Source: UBA10649 sp963749905
GTDB taxonomy: Bacteria > Actinomycetota > Actinomycetes > S36-B12
Direction of reading: 5' to 3'
Length of the DNA: 64,000 bases
Assembly (NCBI GenBank): GCA_963749905.1
Contig: CAVVOF010000003.1
Location: 868,001 to 932,000, forward strand
The position numbers and the translations under genes are program-made. Below, one piece after another: positions 52,519 to 60,568 of the stretch. The first letter of the stretch is position 1, and the number at the start of each line of letters is the position of its first letter. The notes below the pieces were generated by a model. That model searched no databases. It was not told where the DNA came from and saw only the letters and a program-made list of their open reading frames with translations.

Positions 52519-52644
52519 ATGAAGAAGCTGCTCCTGCTCGTCCTCCTCGCCGGCATCGGCTACGTCGTGTACCGCCAGCTCTCTGCTCGCAAGGCCGAGC
52601 AGGACCTGTGGTCCGAGGTGACCGCGGAGCCGGATCTGCGCTAG
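52519..52644 (+). CDS. Small DLNV-type actinobacterial membrane peptide (41 residues)
   Basis: MKKLLLLVLLAGIGYVVYRQ (one membrane helix), then ARKAEQDLWSEVTAEPDLR. The KAEQDLW...E-PDLR ending fits the small conserved protein family often found beside the tRNA-Ile/tRNA-Ala pair near gyrA. Probably leaderless. Function unknown. Confidence 0.8.
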   Translation: MKKLLLLVLLAGIGYVVYRQLSARKAEQDLWSEVTAEPDLR

Positions 52645-52660
52645 GGCCCGACTGGGCTCC

Positions 52661-52733
52661 GGGGGCTTAGCTCAGCTGGTAGAGCGCTGCCTTTGCAAGG
52701 CAGAAGTCAGGGGTTCGAGTCCCCTAGCCTCCA
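52661..52733 (+). tRNA. tRNA-Ala (TGC)
   Basis: 73 bases. The acceptor stem GGGGGCT/AGCCTCC contains the G3-U70 wobble that identifies tRNA-Ala; anticodon TGC in TTTGCAA; T-arm GGTTCGAGTCC; discriminator A. Confidence 0.97.
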
Positions 52734-52793
52734 CGTCACTCTCGCGGGGGATCGACCTCATCGCCGTGTGCGTCGCATGACAAGATGGCGGCC

Positions 52794-53312
52794 ATGACGA
52801 CGACCGCGACCCTCCACACCAACCTCGGCGACATCAAGGTCACTCTGTTCGACCTGCAGTCACCCAAGACCGTGCGCAACTTCACCGGCTTGGCGGAAGG
52901 CACGAAGGAGTGGACCGATCCGCGGGTGCGGGCGAAGTCGACAGCGCCGCTGTACGACGGCACGATCTTCCACCGCGTCATTCCCGGGTTCATGATCCAG
53001 GGCGGCGATCCGCTCGGCACCGGGACCGGCGGCCCCGGCTTCCGCTTCGAGGACGAGTTCCACCCCGAGCTCGCCTTCGATCGTCCGTACCTGCTGGCGA
53101 TGGCCAACGCGGGGCCCAACACGAACGGGTCCCAGTTCTTCATCACGGTGGCGCCGACGACGTGGCTGAACTTCAAGCACAGCATCTTCGGCGAGGTGGC
53201 CGACCAGGAGTCCCGTGACGTGGTGGATGCGATCGCCGCGACCGAGACGGGTCCCGGTGACCGCCCTCGTCAGGACGTGGTCATCTCCTCGATCGACATC
53301 GTGCGCGACTAG
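52794..53312 (+). CDS. ppiA: Peptidyl-prolyl cis-trans isomerase, cyclophilin type
   Basis: 172 residues, cytoplasmic. TATLHTNLGDIKVTLF start, the catalytic loop FHRVIPGFMIQGGDP, NTNGSQFFIT and HSIFGEV. It accelerates proline isomerisation in folding. The ATG at 52794 is preferred over 52785 because CAAGAT lies seven bases upstream, the same leaderless layout as other genes here. Confidence 0.94.
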   Translation: MTTTATLHTNLGDIKVTLFDLQSPKTVRNFTGLAEGTKEWTDPRVRAKSTAPLYDGTIFHRVIPGFMIQGGDPLGTGTGGPGFRFEDEFHPELAFDRPYLLAMANAGPNTNGSQFFITVAPTTWLNFKHSIFGEVADQESRDVVDAIAATETGPGDRPRQDVVISSIDIVRD

Positions 53313-53320
53313 TCATCTCG

Positions 53321-54181
53321 GTGTCGGAGCCCACACCACCGGCGCAGCCGGGACTGTCGGCCTGCTACCGGCATCCCGATCGCGGGACCGGCATTCGCTG
53401 TAGTCGCTGCGCCCGGCCCATCTGTCCCGAGTGCATGGTGCCCGCCCCGGTCGGCTTCCAGTGCCCCGACTGCGTCGCGGGCGCGGCCGCGCACACGCGT
53501 CAGGCCACCACGGTGGCCGGCGGTACGCCGATCACCCGTCCCGTCGTCACCTACACGCTGATCGGTGTCACCGCCGCCATCTTCCTGATGCAGTTCGCCA
53601 CTGGGATCAACGCAGCGGCCGGCGACTGGGGCATGTGGCCGGTCGGCATCGCCATCGACGGCGAGTGGTGGCGGCTGGTGACGGCCGCGTTCCTGCACGG
53701 CTCGTGGCTGCATCTGGCCTTCAACATGTACGTGCTGTTCGCCCTCGGGCCGACGCTCGAGCGGATCCTCGGGCATGGCCGCTACCTGATCCTGTACGTG
53801 CTCGCGGCCCTCGGCGGCGGGGTCGCGTCGTACGTCTTCTCGGACATCCGCACGGTGTCGGTCGGCGCGAGCGGCGCCATCTTCGGCCTGATGGGCGCCT
53901 TGATCGTGGCGGGGAGACGACTGCGCTACGACATCACTCAGGTGCTGGTGCTGCTCGGCATCAACGTGGTGATCGGCTTCATCTCCCCCGGGGTCGACTG
54001 GCGGGCGCACCTCGGTGGACTGGTCACCGGCGCGGCAGTGGCGGCGATCATGGTCTTCCCGGCACGACGGCACCGAACCGCGGTCCAGGTGTCCGGGCTC
54101 ATCCTGGTGGTCCTGGTGCTCGCCGGGCTGACCGCGTGGCGCACGGACCAGATCACCGACCTGGTGTCCGCCCTCCTCTGA
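53321..54181 (+). CDS. Rhomboid-family intramembrane serine protease
   Basis: 286 residues from GTG. An N-terminal zinc B-box-like region (CYRHPDRGTGIRCSRC, PICPECM, QCPDC) is followed by six or seven membrane helices with AAFLHGSWLHLAFNMYVL, the catalytic-Ser motif GASGAIFGLMG and a catalytic His in RAHLGG. It cleaves membrane proteins within the bilayer. Eight bases after ppiA, a common actinobacterial pairing. Substrate unknown. Confidence 0.92.
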   Translation: MSEPTPPAQPGLSACYRHPDRGTGIRCSRCARPICPECMVPAPVGFQCPDCVAGAAAHTRQATTVAGGTPITRPVVTYTLIGVTAAIFLMQFATGINAAAGDWGMWPVGIAIDGEWWRLVTAAFLHGSWLHLAFNMYVLFALGPTLERILGHGRYLILYVLAALGGGVASYVFSDIRTVSVGASGAIFGLMGALIVAGRRLRYDITQVLVLLGINVVIGFISPGVDWRAHLGGLVTGAAVAAIMVFPARRHRTAVQVSGLILVVLVLAGLTAWRTDQITDLVSALL

Positions 54182-54255
54182 CCATCCTTGGTGCCACCCG
54201 CAATGCCTCCGTCGAACAGGCGACACCGGGCCACTCGACGGCGCAGGATGGGGGG

Positions 54256-55416
54256 ATGAGCACCGACGCCGTCATCGTCTCCGCTGTCCGTACCCCGGTG
54301 GGTATCGGCAAGCCCGGGAAGGGCGTGCTCAGCAGCGTCCATCCCGCCGATCTGTCCGCCCTCGTCCTGCGGGAGGTGGTGTCGCGGGCCGGCGTTGCGC
54401 CCGACATGGTCGACGACGTGATCTGGGGCTGCGTCACCCAGGCCGGCGAGCAGAGCGCCAACATCGGCCGGAACGCGCTGCTCTCCGCCGGCTTCCCCGA
54501 GACCGTCACCGGGGTCACCATCGATCGGCAGTGCGGATCGAGCCAGCAGGCGGCCACTTTCGCGGCGGCCGGTGTCATCGCCGGGCATTACGACATGGTC
54601 ATCGCCGGCGGGGTGGAGTCGATGTCGCGGGCGCCGATGTTCTCGAACATGACGGGCGGCGACGGCCCGTTCCCGGCGAGCATGCAGGAGCGCTACGACC
54701 ACGGGCTGGTCAACCAGGGCATCAGTGCGGAGATGATCGCGGAGCGGTGGAACCTGTCCCGCACCTACCTCGACGAACTGGCTGCGGCCTCGCACGAGCG
54801 GGCGGCGAACGCCCAAGACGGGGGACTCTTCGACGACGAGATCGTCGTGGTCGAGACCGCGGACGGCCCCGTCAGCCAGGACCAGGGCATCCGTCGGGGA
54901 ACGACCGTAGAGACGCTGGCCGGACTGCCGACCCCGTTCCAGGCGGACGGGCGGATCACCGCGGGGAACGCCTCCCAGATCTCCGACGGTGCCGCGGCCG
55001 TGCTCATCACCAGTTCCGAGCGGGCGGCGGAGCTCGGGCTGCGGCCGCTGGCACGGATCCACAGCGTCGCCATGGCCGGTGTCGACCCGGTGATCATGCT
55101 CACCGGTCCGATTCCGGCGACGGAGAAGGTCCTGCGCCGATCCGGACTGCGGCTGGACCAGATCGGAGCCTTCGAGGTCAACGAGGCGTTCGCCTCGGTG
55201 CTCGGTGCCTGGTACGCAGACACTGGCGCGAGCCCGGAGCTCACCAATGCGCGAGGCGGGGCGATCGCACTCGGGCACCCGCTGGGCGGATCCGGGGCGC
55301 GGCTGCTCACCACCCTCGTCCACCGGATGCGTCAGGACGGCATCCGCTACGGCCTGCAGACCATGTGCGAGGGCGGCGGGATGGCCAACGCGACCATTCT
55401 GGAACTGGTCGACTAG
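54256..55416 (+). CDS. Acetyl-CoA acetyltransferase (thiolase)
   Basis: 386 residues. Nucleophile Cys93 in DRQCGSSQQA; NEAFA; GGAIALGHPLGGSGAR; and the second Cys in CEGGGMANA. Degradative-type thiolase that cleaves 3-ketoacyl-CoA, or the acetoacetyl-CoA biosynthetic form. No other beta-oxidation genes are adjacent, and it is not part of the classic origin set, so it may be a lineage insertion. Confidence 0.93.
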   Translation: MSTDAVIVSAVRTPVGIGKPGKGVLSSVHPADLSALVLREVVSRAGVAPDMVDDVIWGCVTQAGEQSANIGRNALLSAGFPETVTGVTIDRQCGSSQQAATFAAAGVIAGHYDMVIAGGVESMSRAPMFSNMTGGDGPFPASMQERYDHGLVNQGISAEMIAERWNLSRTYLDELAAASHERAANAQDGGLFDDEIVVVETADGPVSQDQGIRRGTTVETLAGLPTPFQADGRITAGNASQISDGAAAVLITSSERAAELGLRPLARIHSVAMAGVDPVIMLTGPIPATEKVLRRSGLRLDQIGAFEVNEAFASVLGAWYADTGASPELTNARGGAIALGHPLGGSGARLLTTLVHRMRQDGIRYGLQTMCEGGGMANATILELVD

Positions 55417-55419
55417 GAG

Positions 55420-55449
55420 TTGTCCACAGGCTTATCCCCAGCTGGGGAT
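55420..55449. promoter_or_regulatory. DnaA box plus 16-bp palindrome between thiolase and crgA
   Basis: TTGTCCACA (55420-55428), a perfect DnaA box, is followed by ATCCCCAGCTGGGGAT (55434-55449), a perfect palindrome that may be a short bidirectional terminator for the convergent genes. Confidence 0.45.
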
Positions 55450-55481
55450 GAATGACAGCGGTGTAAGACCGCAGCGGGGAG

Positions 55482-55748
55482 CTACTTCCAGCGGGTGGCG
55501 AGGAAGAAGCCGACGGCGATGAAGGCGAACCCGATGAGCACGTTCACGAGGGCACTGAGGTCCTGCATGATCGGGATCTGCGACCCGGCGATGTAGAAGA
55601 CCACGATGTAGGTCAGGCCGATGACGAACATCGCCACCATCGTGGGCGCAAGCCACGAAGGGGAGCCGATACGGGCAACCTTGCGCTCACCCTTGGTGGT
55701 GGGCGGCGGGGTGTAGACGGCCTTCTTTCGGCCCTTCGACTCCGGCAC
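55482..55748 (-). CDS. crgA: Cell division protein CrgA
   Basis: 88 residues from GTG behind GAGAGGAGCACC. PESKGRKKAVYTPPP tail, then two membrane helices (SWLAPTMVAMFVIGLTYIVV and VLIGFAFIAVGFFLATRWK). It binds FtsZ/FtsI-type division proteins and controls septation in actinobacteria. Divergent from the DUF881 gene, as in mycobacteria. Confidence 0.94.
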   Translation of the reverse strand: MPESKGRKKAVYTPPPTTKGERKVARIGSPSWLAPTMVAMFVIGLTYIVVFYIAGSQIPIMQDLSALVNVLIGFAFIAVGFFLATRWK

Positions 55749-55810
55749 GGTGCTCCTCTCGCGGTTCTGTTCGTCACAGCCTGCCACATCACGGCGAACG
55801 CGCCGACGGT

Positions 55811-55816
55811 TACCGT
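55811..55816 (+). promoter_or_regulatory. Putative -10 element (TACCGT), leaderless start
   Basis: TACCGT ends seven bases before the ATG chosen for the DUF881 gene; this supports that start over the GTG at 55815. Confidence 0.35.
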
Positions 55817-55823
55817 GGTGCAC

Positions 55824-56576
55824 ATGCGTCGCCCGAGCATCCCGCTGACCCGGTTGCGGCCGGCGGTCGTGATCGCCGGGCTGGCCGCGGTCGCCGCCGG
55901 CCTGATGTTCGCCGCGGCCGCCTCGACGAGCCAGGGGACCGACCTCCGGGCGGAGCGAGCGGTCGAACTGCGGGATCTGGTCCGCGAGCGCGCGACCCGG
56001 GTGGACAACCTCGAGGAGTCGGTCGCGGCGCTCCAGCGGCAGGTCGACGACCTCACTGCGGGGCGGGTCGGTGACCCGGCCGCGATCGCGGCGCGCACCG
56101 GGATCCAGGCCCTGCAGGCCACCGCAGGCACCACTGAGCTCACCGGACGCTCGCTCACGGTGACCCTGGACGACGCCCCGCTGCGTGAACCGGACGACCC
56201 GATGTGGCAGACCCTCACGCCTGATGACGTGATCGTCCACCAGGAGGACGTGCAGGCGGTCGTCAACTCGCTGTGGAGAGGCGGGGCGAAGGGCATCCAG
56301 GTCATGGACCAGCGGCTCATTGCCACGAGCTCCATCCAGTGCGTGGGCAACACCCTGCTGCTGCAGGGCCGGGTGTACTCGCCGCCGTACGTGATCACCG
56401 CCATCGGTCCCGTCAAGAAGATGCGCGCCAGTCTGCGTGACGACCCGATCGTCGCGGCGTATCGCGACTGGGCTGGTGCCGTGGGTCTCGGCTACGACCT
56501 CAAGCGCAAGCAGAGCACGACGATTCCGGGCTTCGAGGGGCCGATCGCCATGGACTTCGCGACTCCGGGAGAATGA
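55824..56576 (+). CDS. DUF881 protein
   Basis: 250 residues. One N-terminal membrane helix, a short coiled-coil (LRDLVRERATRVDNLEESV), then a globular extracytoplasmic domain with VTLDDAP, ELWRGGAKGIQVMDQRL-like text and SPPYVITAIGP. The YlxW/DUF881 family lies between crgA and the pabA-type gene in actinobacteria; it is thought to help division but the role is not settled. Confidence 0.88.
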   Translation: MRRPSIPLTRLRPAVVIAGLAAVAAGLMFAAAASTSQGTDLRAERAVELRDLVRERATRVDNLEESVAALQRQVDDLTAGRVGDPAAIAARTGIQALQATAGTTELTGRSLTVTLDDAPLREPDDPMWQTLTPDDVIVHQEDVQAVVNSLWRGGAKGIQVMDQRLIATSSIQCVGNTLLLQGRVYSPPYVITAIGPVKKMRASLRDDPIVAAYRDWAGAVGLGYDLKRKQSTTIPGFEGPIAMDFATPGE

Positions 56577-56580
56577 GCCC

Positions 56581-57198
56581 GTGGTGCGCATCCTCGTCGT
56601 CGACAACTACGACTCGTTCGTCTTCAATCTGGTCCAGTACCTCGCCCAGCTCGGCGCCGAGGTAGACGTGCGGCGCAACGACGAGGTGACCCCGGACGAA
56701 GCCCGTGGGTACGACGGCGTCCTGCTGAGCCCCGGCCCGGGAACGCCCGAGGACGCCGGGGTGTGCATGGACATCGTGCGGGAGTGCGCCGGCGACGTGC
56801 CCATCTTCGGCGTCTGTCTCGGGCATCAGGCGATCGCGGCGGCCTTCGGCGCGACCGTGGGACGCGCACCCGAACTGCTGCACGGCAAGACATCCGAGGT
56901 CTTCCACCAGGACGCCGGTGTACTCGTGGGCCTGCCCTCGCCGTTCACGGCCACGCGGTACCACTCGCTCGCAGTGCAGCCGGCGAGCGTGCCGGCGGAG
57001 CTGGAGGTCACCGGGTCCACGTCCGGCGGCATCATCATGGCGCTGCGACACCGGAGCCTGCCCGTCGAGGGCGTGCAGTTCCATCCGGAGTCGGTGCTCA
57101 CCGAGGGCGGGCACGCCATGCTGGCCAACTGGCTGGCGGAGTGCGGCGATCCCGAGGCGCGGGAGCGCGCGACGCACTTGGCCCCCGTCGTCGGCTGA
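56581..57198 (+). CDS. pabA: Aminodeoxychorismate/anthranilate synthase glutamine amidotransferase
   Basis: 205 residues of the class I glutamine amidotransferase type: VVDNYDSFVFNLVQYL, nucleophile FGVCLGHQAI, and the His-Glu pair GVQFHPESVLTEGG. It supplies ammonia for anthranilate or 4-amino-4-deoxychorismate. At this locus it is annotated trpG or pabA. A GTG three bases downstream is an alternative start. Followed by a long hairpin. Confidence 0.93.
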   Translation: MVRILVVDNYDSFVFNLVQYLAQLGAEVDVRRNDEVTPDEARGYDGVLLSPGPGTPEDAGVCMDIVRECAGDVPIFGVCLGHQAIAAAFGATVGRAPELLHGKTSEVFHQDAGVLVGLPSPFTATRYHSLAVQPASVPAELEVTGSTSGGIIMALRHRSLPVEGVQFHPESVLTEGGHAMLANWLAECGDPEARERATHLAPVVG

Positions 57199-57290
57199 CA
57201 CGTTTGTCCCGGCTACCGGGACGCATCCGCGATCCGGGCCTCGAAAGTGCCCCGGATCGCCGATCTCGCCCGGCTACCGGGACAAACGTG
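57199..57290. terminator. Complex bidirectional hairpin between pabA and pknB
   Basis: 92 bases. Perfect outer arms of 14 bases (CACGTTTGTCCCGG and its complement), and both arms also contain CCGG-CTA-CCGGG, a small local hairpin. A third pairing, GATCCGGG with CCCCGGATC, lies in the middle. It sits exactly between two convergent stops, so it can end both transcripts. Confidence 0.75.
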
Positions 57291-57298
57291 GGCGGACG

Positions 57299-59095
57299 TC
57301 AGCCGCTGGGACCGAACTCACTGGGCACCGGCTCCTCGGTCGGGACCGGCTCCTCCGTCGGGACCGGCTCCTCGGTCGGCTCGGGCGTGGGCTCCTGGGT
57401 CGGCGTGGGCTGCGGCGGCGCGTTCGCGACCGTGATGGTCACCACCGAACCGCGGGGCAGCAGCTCGCCACCCTTCGGGGACTGCGCAAGCACAGTGCCC
57501 GACGCCACGGAGAAGTCGTCGATGTCCACCACCTGGACGTCGAAGCCCTGCTGTGCCAAGTCGCTGCGCGCCTGCGCCTCGGTCGACCCGACCACGTCCG
57601 GCACCTTGATCAGCCCGGACGAGACGGTGATGTCGACGGTGGAGCCGGCATCGAGCTGCGTGCCCTCCTCCGGATCCTGCGCGAGGACGTAGCCGGCCGG
57701 CTGCGCGGAGTTCCGCTCCTTGATGCCGCCCAGTTGCAGTCCGGCGTCCTCCAGCGCGATCCGGGCCGCCTCCACGGAGGTCAGGGCGATCAGCTGCGGA
57801 ACCGTCACCTGCTCGAGCCCGGACGAGACCGTCACATTCACCGACTGCCCCTGCTCGATGGCCTCGCCGGCGGCCGGCTGCTGGGCGGTGATCGTCCCGA
57901 CAGGCCGGTCCGACACCTCCGGCGTCTGCGCGCCTAGGCGTAGCTCGTACTCCTCGAGGGTGACCGTGGCCTGCTCGACGGTCAGCCCCTCCAGGCTGGG
58001 CACCTGCACCTGAGTGGCCGACGTGTCCCCGAACACGAACCGGCCGATGAGCAGTGCACCGATGACGGCAGCGGTGATGCCGACGAGGGTCAGCGCCCAG
58101 AATCCGAAGCTGCGGCGCCGCCGTGGGCGCTCGAGGTCGTACATCGGCTCATACGCAGCGGCCGCCTGCACCGGAGGCATCATCTGCGTCCGGTCGCCAG
58201 AAACCATGGGCACGGCGGCGGTCACGGGTGAGCCCGCGATGGCGCGCTCCACGTCCGCGCGGAAGTCGGCGGCGGTCTGGTACCGCTCGTCGGTCCGCTT
58301 GGCGAGTGCCTGCAGCACGACTGCGTCGACCTCCGCGGTGACGCCCGCGTCCACCTGCGACGGCGGCACCGGCATCTCACTGACGTGCTGGTAGGCGATG
58401 GAGACGGGGGAGTCGCCCGTGAACGGCGGCCGTCCGGTGAGCAGTTCGTAGAGCAGTACACCGGTGCTGTAGAGGTCGCTGCGGGCATCGACCACTTCGC
58501 CGCGGGCCTGCTCGGGCGACAGGTACTGAGCGGTCCCCATGACGGCTGAGGTCGCCGTCATGGTGCTGCCGGCGTCGTTGACGGCCCGCGCGATGCCGAA
58601 GTCCATGACCTTCACGTCACCGGTGCGGGTGAGCATCACGTTGGCGGGCTTGATGTCGCGATGGACGATGCCGTGCCGGTGGGCGTAGTCCAGCGCCGAG
58701 AGGATCCCCGAGGTGATCTCGAGGGCACGCTCGGGCAGCAGGCGGCGGCCACTGGCCAGCAACTGGCGAAGGGTCATGCCGTCGACGTACTCCATGACGA
58801 TGTAGGGCACGGTGATGCGAGTGCCGTTGTCGCCCGACAGCACGTCCTCGCCGGTGTCGTAGACGGCGACGATGTTCGGATGGTTCAGAGCAGCCGCGGA
58901 CTGGGCCTCGCGACGGAAGCGTGCCTGGAAGGTCGGGTCCTTGGCCAGGTCGGGGCGCAGGATCTTGACGGCGACGCGACGGCCGAGTCTGAGGTCACGT
59001 CCTTCGTGCACTTCCGCCATGCCACCGCGACCGATGACATCGCCGATCTGGTAGCGGTCGCCGAGCATGCGGGAGGCGCCGGGGTCGGTCGTCAT
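57299..59095 (-). CDS. pknB: Serine/threonine protein kinase PknB
   Basis: 598 residues. Kinase domain 14-285: IGRGGMAEVHEG, VAVK44, HRD147, DFG165; activation-loop threonines STMTATSAVMGT. Membrane helix 329-353; three extracellular PASTA repeats (about 362-427, 428-495, 496-562) that bind muropeptides or lipid II; then a Pro/Thr/Glu tail from an 18-bp tandem repeat. Mycobacterial PknB has four PASTA repeats. It controls wall synthesis through CwlM, MviN and PbpA. No pknA follows. Confidence 0.97.
   Translation of the reverse strand: MTTDPGASRMLGDRYQIGDVIGRGGMAEVHEGRDLRLGRRVAVKILRPDLAKDPTFQARFRREAQSAAALNHPNIVAVYDTGEDVLSGDNGTRITVPYIVMEYVDGMTLRQLLASGRRLLPERALEITSGILSALDYAHRHGIVHRDIKPANVMLTRTGDVKVMDFGIARAVNDAGSTMTATSAVMGTAQYLSPEQARGEVVDARSDLYSTGVLLYELLTGRPPFTGDSPVSIAYQHVSEMPVPPSQVDAGVTAEVDAVVLQALAKRTDERYQTAADFRADVERAIAGSPVTAAVPMVSGDRTQMMPPVQAAAAYEPMYDLERPRRRRSFGFWALTLVGITAAVIGALLIGRFVFGDTSATQVQVPSLEGLTVEQATVTLEEYELRLGAQTPEVSDRPVGTITAQQPAAGEAIEQGQSVNVTVSSGLEQVTVPQLIALTSVEAARIALEDAGLQLGGIKERNSAQPAGYVLAQDPEEGTQLDAGSTVDITVSSGLIKVPDVVGSTEAQARSDLAQQGFDVQVVDIDDFSVASGTVLAQSPKGGELLPRGSVVTITVANAPPQPTPTQEPTPEPTEEPVPTEEPVPTEEPVPSEFGPSG
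57323..57378. repeat. 18-bp tandem repeat in the pknB C-terminal tail
   Basis: Three copies of GGGACCGGCTCCTCGGTC with single-base changes encode the EEPVPT repeat of the PknB extracellular tail. Likely slippage-prone and variable between strains. Confidence 0.85.
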
Positions 59096-59125
59096 GTGCT
59101 CATACTCTCAGTTGGCTCGGTCATC

Positions 59126-60568
59126 TCATCGCAGCACGGCTTCGATCACGGACTTTGCGATCGGCGCCGCGAGCTGGTTGCCGCTGACCTCCGGGGCGCC
59201 GGCATCCTCGACCACGACGGCCACCGCGACCTCCGGGTTCTGCGCTGGGGCGAAGGCGATGAACCACGCCACCGCGGGGTTCTCGTTTCCGGTCTGCGCG
59301 GTGCCGGTCTTCCCTGCGACCCGTACGCCCGGGATCCGGGCGTTGCTGCCGGTGCCGTTGTCGACGACGTTGACCATCATCTCGGTCAGCTGCGCGGCAT
59401 ACGCGGGGTCGAGGGCCATCTCGAACTGGGTGGGCTCTGCAGTCTGCAGGATGGCGAGGTCCGGGCCGCGGATCTCCTGGACCAGGTATGGGTTCATGGT
59501 CTCGCCGTTGTTGCCGACCGTCGCGGCCACCATGGCCATCTGAAGCGCAGTCGCCCGCACGTCGAACTGGCCGATGGCTGACATGGCCGTCTGCGGCGCG
59601 TCGGGCTCTGCGGGGAACCGCGAGGTCGCCGCGCGCAGCGGGATCTCGAACCGCGTGTCGAAGCCCATCAGCTGGGCCTGGTCACGCAGGGCGTCGTCAC
59701 CGAGCTGGTTGCCAAGCCACGCGAACGCGGTGTTGCACGACACCGCTAGCGCGTCGCGGAGAGTCACCAGCCCGTCTTCGCTGCACGCCTGCCCGTTCCA
59801 GTTGCGGATCTTCCGGGACGAGTCTGGCAACTGGTAGGTCCGAGGACCGGGCAGGACAGAGTCCGGGGTGTACCGGCCGGACGCGAGAGCCGCGGCGGCG
59901 GTGACGACCTTGAAGGTGGAGCCCGGTGGGTTCAGCGAGACGATCGGCCGGTTGAGGAGCGGCTTGGCTGGGTCGGCCTCGAGGCTCTCGTAGTAGGCGC
60001 GGATGGCGGATGGTGCGTGACTGGACAGCTTGTTCGGGTCGAATGACGGCGACTGAACGCTGGCGAGGATCCGGCCGGTAGCGGGCTCGATGGCGACCAC
60101 GGACCCCTTCTTGCCCTTCAGGCCGTTGAAGGCGGCGCGCTGGGCTCGGGCGTTGATCGTGGTGCTGACGGCGCCACCGCGCGGCTCGAGTCCGGCGAAG
60201 AGCTGCTCGGCCCGGTCGACCACGAACAGCGGCGACTTCCCCGTCAGTACACGGTTCTCGGTGCGCTCGAGCCCCGTCGCGCCGTAGACCAGCGAGTAGA
60301 ACCCGGTGACGGGTGCGTAGAGCGGGCCGTTCGAGTAGACACGCAGGAAGTTGAGCGTGTTGCCCGTCTCCTTCGAGCGGGCCACCGGATCAGGTCCGAC
60401 CAGGATGGGGCCACGTTCGCGGTTGTACTCCTCGAGCAGCAGTCGCTGGTTGCCGGGACGATCGCGGTAGTCGCGTGCGAGGACCACCTGGATCACGGTG
60501 ACGTTGACCAGGAGCGCGACGAGCAGCAGCCCGAGAACGAGGGCGATGCGACGGATCGGCCGGCTCAT
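59126..60568 (-). CDS. pbpA: Class B penicillin-binding protein PbpA
   Basis: 480 residues. One N-terminal membrane helix (8-30), a dimer region, and a transpeptidase with S217-T-F-K, S277-C-N and K420-T-G. With RodA it makes the septal or elongation wall. The stop-start overlap with rodA is four bases. In the pknB-pbpA-rodA-pstP-fhaB-fhaA order. Confidence 0.96.
   Translation of the reverse strand: MSRPIRRIALVLGLLLVALLVNVTVIQVVLARDYRDRPGNQRLLLEEYNRERGPILVGPDPVARSKETGNTLNFLRVYSNGPLYAPVTGFYSLVYGATGLERTENRVLTGKSPLFVVDRAEQLFAGLEPRGGAVSTTINARAQRAAFNGLKGKKGSVVAIEPATGRILASVQSPSFDPNKLSSHAPSAIRAYYESLEADPAKPLLNRPIVSLNPPGSTFKVVTAAAALASGRYTPDSVLPGPRTYQLPDSSRKIRNWNGQACSEDGLVTLRDALAVSCNTAFAWLGNQLGDDALRDQAQLMGFDTRFEIPLRAATSRFPAEPDAPQTAMSAIGQFDVRATALQMAMVAATVGNNGETMNPYLVQEIRGPDLAILQTAEPTQFEMALDPAYAAQLTEMMVNVVDNGTGSNARIPGVRVAGKTGTAQTGNENPAVAWFIAFAPAQNPEVAVAVVVEDAGAPEVSGNQLAAPIAKSVIEAVLR

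Noticed and set aside
52397..52733. tRNA genes as an integration site for a mobile element
   Set aside because: No integrase or duplicated tRNA 3' end is present, and the flanking gene order is the conserved one.
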